Below, piece by piece: positions 61,435-64,000 of a stretch of DNA of 64,000 nucleotides. This DNA comes from Maylandia zebra (Eukaryota; Chordata; Actinopteri; Cichliformes; Cichlidae). Below the pieces are notes generated by a model. That model ran no database searches. It had not been told where the DNA came from and was given only the letters and a program-made list of their open reading frames with translations. How positions within the stretch are numbered: the stretch's first letter is position 1; every line of letters starts with the position of its first letter. A program made the position numbers and the translations under genes. The stretch is taken from assembly GCF_041146795.1 (NCBI RefSeq), contig NC_135167.1, positions 31,266,954 to 31,330,953 of the forward strand, read 5' to 3'.

Positions 61435-61935
61435 CAGCAACCAATACAAACACCAGGTTCCCTCTACAAATTCATCTTCTTCTCTACCCTTCAGCTGCTC
61501 CCTTTAGAGGTCATCTGCCTCCATCTCACCCTCTATCTATCCTCCTCTGTCACACCAACTTTCTGATGTCCTCTTTCACTAAATCCATGAATCTTCATTG
61601 TGGTTTCTTCTTTCAATTCTGCCCGGTAGCTTCATATTCAGCATCCTTTGTCCAACATTTCCACCATACCTCCTCTGATATATCAAAACCATCTCAGCCT
61701 TGCCTCTCTAACTTTCTCTCCAAACTGCTCAACCTGAGCTGTCCCTCTCATTTCTAATCTCATCCATTCTGGTCACTCCCAGTGAAAATCTGAACACCTT
61801 CAGCTCGGCCTCCTGTCTTTTTGTGAGCACTACCATCTCCAAACCATACGTCATATCAGAGCTTATTACCATGTTATAAACCTCCCCGTTCACACTTGCT
61901 GCAGTCCTTCTGTTATTAGGTTCCCTGTAAATTTC
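61435..61935 (-). mobile_element. LINE 3' coding remnant (different family from 38 kb)
   Basis: Read on the minus strand it contains gtgaacggggaggtttataa, gtatggtttggagatgg, caaaaagacaggaggccgag, ttttcactgggagtgacc, gagggacagctcaggttg and ggctgagatggttttgat. These are the coding words for the C-terminal end of a common fish reverse transcriptase (L-E-x-V-A-L-T-K-R-Q-E-A-E-L type). Frameshifts are present; dead. Confidence 0.75.
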
Positions 61936-62219
61936 TCACAGTTTGCAGCATCATCAACCAAGGCGCATCTTACATTATTACAATAATTTATCGGTGTCAT
62001 ATAGAGGGTCCAAATTCAACAATTTCATTTCATTTTAGTTGATTATGAAATCATGAATAAATTCCTAAAGCACAAAAAAAAAAATGAAAAAGGAAAAAGG
62101 GGAGACTGAATATTATTTAAGTATAATTTAAACGACTTTTTTTTCTGTATGTAAATAAATAAATAGGGCCTCAATTAAATGTATATATATTTTAAAAAGT
62201 CTGTGTTCTAAAAGGCTAT
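61936..62219. other. AT-rich spacer before the GC-rich promoter region
   Basis: Nothing recognised. Sharp switch from AT-rich to GC-rich at about 62.23 kb. Confidence 0.5.
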
Positions 62220-62509
62220 AATTCTAAACAAGTGGGCCCTGTGGCCGATAAATGTGCTGCGGCTTTCCGCTCCTGCAAGACCAAATCCGGAATAGAGAAG
62301 CCCCCGGCCCCGGCCCCCTCTGCCTGATGAAACCTGCTTCCTGCTGCGACAGCCGCAGCCGGAGCTCCCCGGGGCCGCTGGATCACATGATAGAACGACG
62401 CTGGCTAGCGAGCTAACATGTTAGCGTATGTTGTTAAAGCCCTTGCCAGGAATCGCACACGGACGCAGTAGCCCAACTAACAAGCAGCCCCAAAGTCCTT
62501 AAGTCCTCG
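62220..62509 (+). promoter_or_regulatory. GC-rich promoter and probable non-coding first exon of an unidentified gene
   Basis: About 290 bases of markedly GC- and CpG-rich sequence, flanked by the GCTAGC/GTTAGC runs often seen around teleost promoters, end in a near-consensus donor (CCTCG|gtgagt, splice after 62509). It contains no convincing open reading frame, so it would be an untranslated exon. Orientation (plus) follows from the donor. The gene lies to the right, outside or at the edge of the window. From human synteny MPPED2 might be expected nearby, but nothing here identifies it. Confidence 0.5.
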
Positions 62510-63203
62510 GTGAGTCTAAAAACGCAGCTCTGTGTCATTTCTGAACGTTTTTATTGACCCAGAGACGTTAACTTAGCCAAGCTAGCTAAGTTAAACTTGT
62601 TTATAGGAAGTTCGTTTGGTGTGCGGGGCTTCTCGGCTAACGTTAACGATACTGGCCTTGTGCGGCTCGACCAAGAAGCTAATCTCACCTAAACACCTGG
62701 TTGTTTTGCTTGAATAGCAGTGTTGATGGCATGTTTACCGTTTAACGTATGTCGATGTAAGCTGGCTGATGTTTACAAGCCAAACTTGAGGCTAGCTGTG
62801 TGCGTTTGTTTGTTACTACTTAAGTGGCATTAAGCTTAGTTAACTAACTAACTAACTAAGCTAATGTTAGCAGCAAATCTGCGGTCAAAACGGCCACATC
62901 ACAGTATACCGGTACTGTCAAAACAATACTTGTCATACGTGTTAAGAGTTTTCACTTGCGCTTTCAAGTGCTCCTACTATGGTTGCAAAGGGCGAAAAAA
63001 CAAAAAACTAATGGTACTACTACTAAAGCTACTTTAGCTTGACAAGCCAGGCAGGCTGTTTACTCCCTCATATGTGCTTGTTTTCAGTGTGAAAACCCTT
63101 TGATGCACCTGCCCCACCCGTAGAGGTGGTTTCACTTGTTTTTCCTGACAAGTGCTGTGTGCAGAGGTGACATCTGTTGCACCTGCTATCTCAGCGGGGT
63201 GGA
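62510..63203 (+). other. Putative first intron of the unidentified right-end gene
   Basis: Begins with gtgagt after the proposed exon 1 and contains repeated gctaa/ttagc words. No coding frame. Confidence 0.35.
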
Positions 63204-63269
63204 TCATATCTTTATCATATCTTTATCATATCTTTATCATATCTTTATCATATCTTTATCATATCTTTT
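63204..63269. repeat. Tandem repeat, 11-base unit tcatatcttta, 6 copies
   Basis: Six head-to-tail copies, identical except for one base at the end of the last copy. The array ends directly in tttTAG, a possible splice acceptor. Confidence 0.95.
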
Positions 63270-63271
63270 AG

Positions 63272-63371
63272 TTCGGTGACCTGACTTAATTCCCAACACG
63301 GCTCCACCAAAGATTACTCAGAAGAGAAGTATGGAGGCTAAAGAAGTGAAAACATCTGGGTGGATCTGCAA
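63272..63371 (+). CDS. Tentative second exon carrying a start codon (partial, unrecognised)
   Basis: Downstream of the putative first exon an acceptor (ctttTAG after a pyrimidine-rich array) is followed by 100 bases with an ATG at 63331 in good context (A at -3, G at +4). There are 13 further codons (EAKEVKTSGWIC and a split codon) before a possible donor AA|gtgaat. I do not recognise the peptide. The reading is speculative: it depends on weak splice signals and an 11-base tandem repeat serving as the pyrimidine tract. Confidence 0.2.
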
Positions 63372-64000
63372 GTGAATACACTTCTTCTATTCTCCTTCCA
63401 CCACATTGTGTGCGTGTGTTTGTCTGGGAACATTGATTGGTTGTGGAATCTGTGATCCCTGAAAGCACTGACTCTTTCCTTTCACACCAAGATGTTGCTG
63501 AGTGCAGTAATCCATTTCTGCTTCACCGTAGAGAGTTGCATCCGTTGTTACTCTGAGAAAGCGATGTTTCCCAGTTGTAGTCATGCTGTCTTCGGACACT
63601 GGATTCGCACCTTCTCACGCCGTGTTTTCTCACATTCAGTCTTCCCCGCCACTCTGGCTGCTGACACGCGCAGTAATTTGAATCTTTCTCAGCAGCTTTG
63701 TTTGCATATTACTTACCAGTTCACAATCACTGAAGACTCAGAAAGCCCATAATGAACGCGGACATTTTTATTAAGGGTTTTAAACTTAAATATGACCAAA
63801 TGAACAATTTGTTTTCTAAATTTCTACTATTTAGTTATCTGACTGGCACATGCAAAAATACTAGTTGCTAAATAATCTCACAAGTTTTTTATAAAAGCCT
63901 AATTTTGACGCCCATCGATTTTATTTGGCCTCAAATTGTTTATTAAAGAGCAGACTGATGTTTGACTTGCTGGAGTGTAAATGGAGAACAGGTCCTTTCT
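63372..64000. other. Right edge of the window
   Basis: Nothing recognised with confidence. An 86-codon plus frame (63492-63752) has no domain and no splice support. Confidence 0.4.

Noticed and set aside
63204..63269. Regular short repeats considered as a CRISPR array
   Set aside because: Direct 11-base tandem units without spacers, in a vertebrate genome.

Overview
The window is vertebrate nuclear DNA from a ray-finned fish, most likely a percomorph and probably a cichlid or close relative. Three things point there. The genes are split by GT-AG introns in long AT-rich spacers. The interspersed repeats are of teleost type: Tc1-like and hAT DNA elements, tRNA-derived SINEs with GGAT tails, and LINE 3' ends. 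The FSH-beta signal peptide and cysteine pattern resemble what I remember of cichlid FSH-beta. The species call is inference. No prokaryotic, viral or organellar genes are seen.

Three protein genes can be supported. At 27.2-29.3 kb on the minus strand is an intronless Shaker-type potassium channel gene, kcna4 (Kv1.4, 697 codons). At about 44.8-47.6 kb on the plus strand is fshb, the follicle-stimulating hormone beta subunit: a likely non-coding first exon, two coding exons, 116 residues, 12 cysteines. At 56.3-60.1 kb on the minus strand is a five-exon gene that I assembled from splice sites. Its 220-residue product joins an N-terminal THAP zinc finger to the C-terminal cysteine-rich ARF7EP_C domain of ARL14EP. 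The order kcna4, fshb, arl14ep matches the block I recall from human 11p14. Here, however, the third gene is convergent with fshb and has a different N-terminus from the human protein as I remember it. This is the most notable observation in the window. At the far right (62.2-63.4 kb) a GC-rich segment with a good splice donor looks like the promoter and first exon of a further plus-strand gene that runs out of the window; I cannot name it.

Layout. 1-27 kb is the 3' flank of kcna4: no genes, two long CA repeats, scattered SINE and hAT remnants, and one interrupted repeat (16.5-17.5 kb). 27-31 kb holds kcna4 and its GC- and C-rich upstream region. 31-43 kb is a transposon graveyard with several nested insertions whose target duplications can be read: a three-level nest at 35.9-38.0 kb, and a hAT element split by a LINE and a 138-bp MITE at 38.0-39.9 kb. 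43-48 kb is fshb with a compact TATA-type promoter. 48-56 kb is intergenic, with several copies of one teleost repeat in both orientations and a 38-base poly(C) run. 56-60 kb is the THAP-ARF7EP gene. 60-64 kb is spacer plus the putative new first exon.

The genes are not a functional unit. kcna4 is an excitable-membrane channel, fshb a pituitary hormone subunit, and the THAP-ARF7EP product probably a nuclear or cytoplasmic zinc-binding factor. They are neighbours through old synteny.
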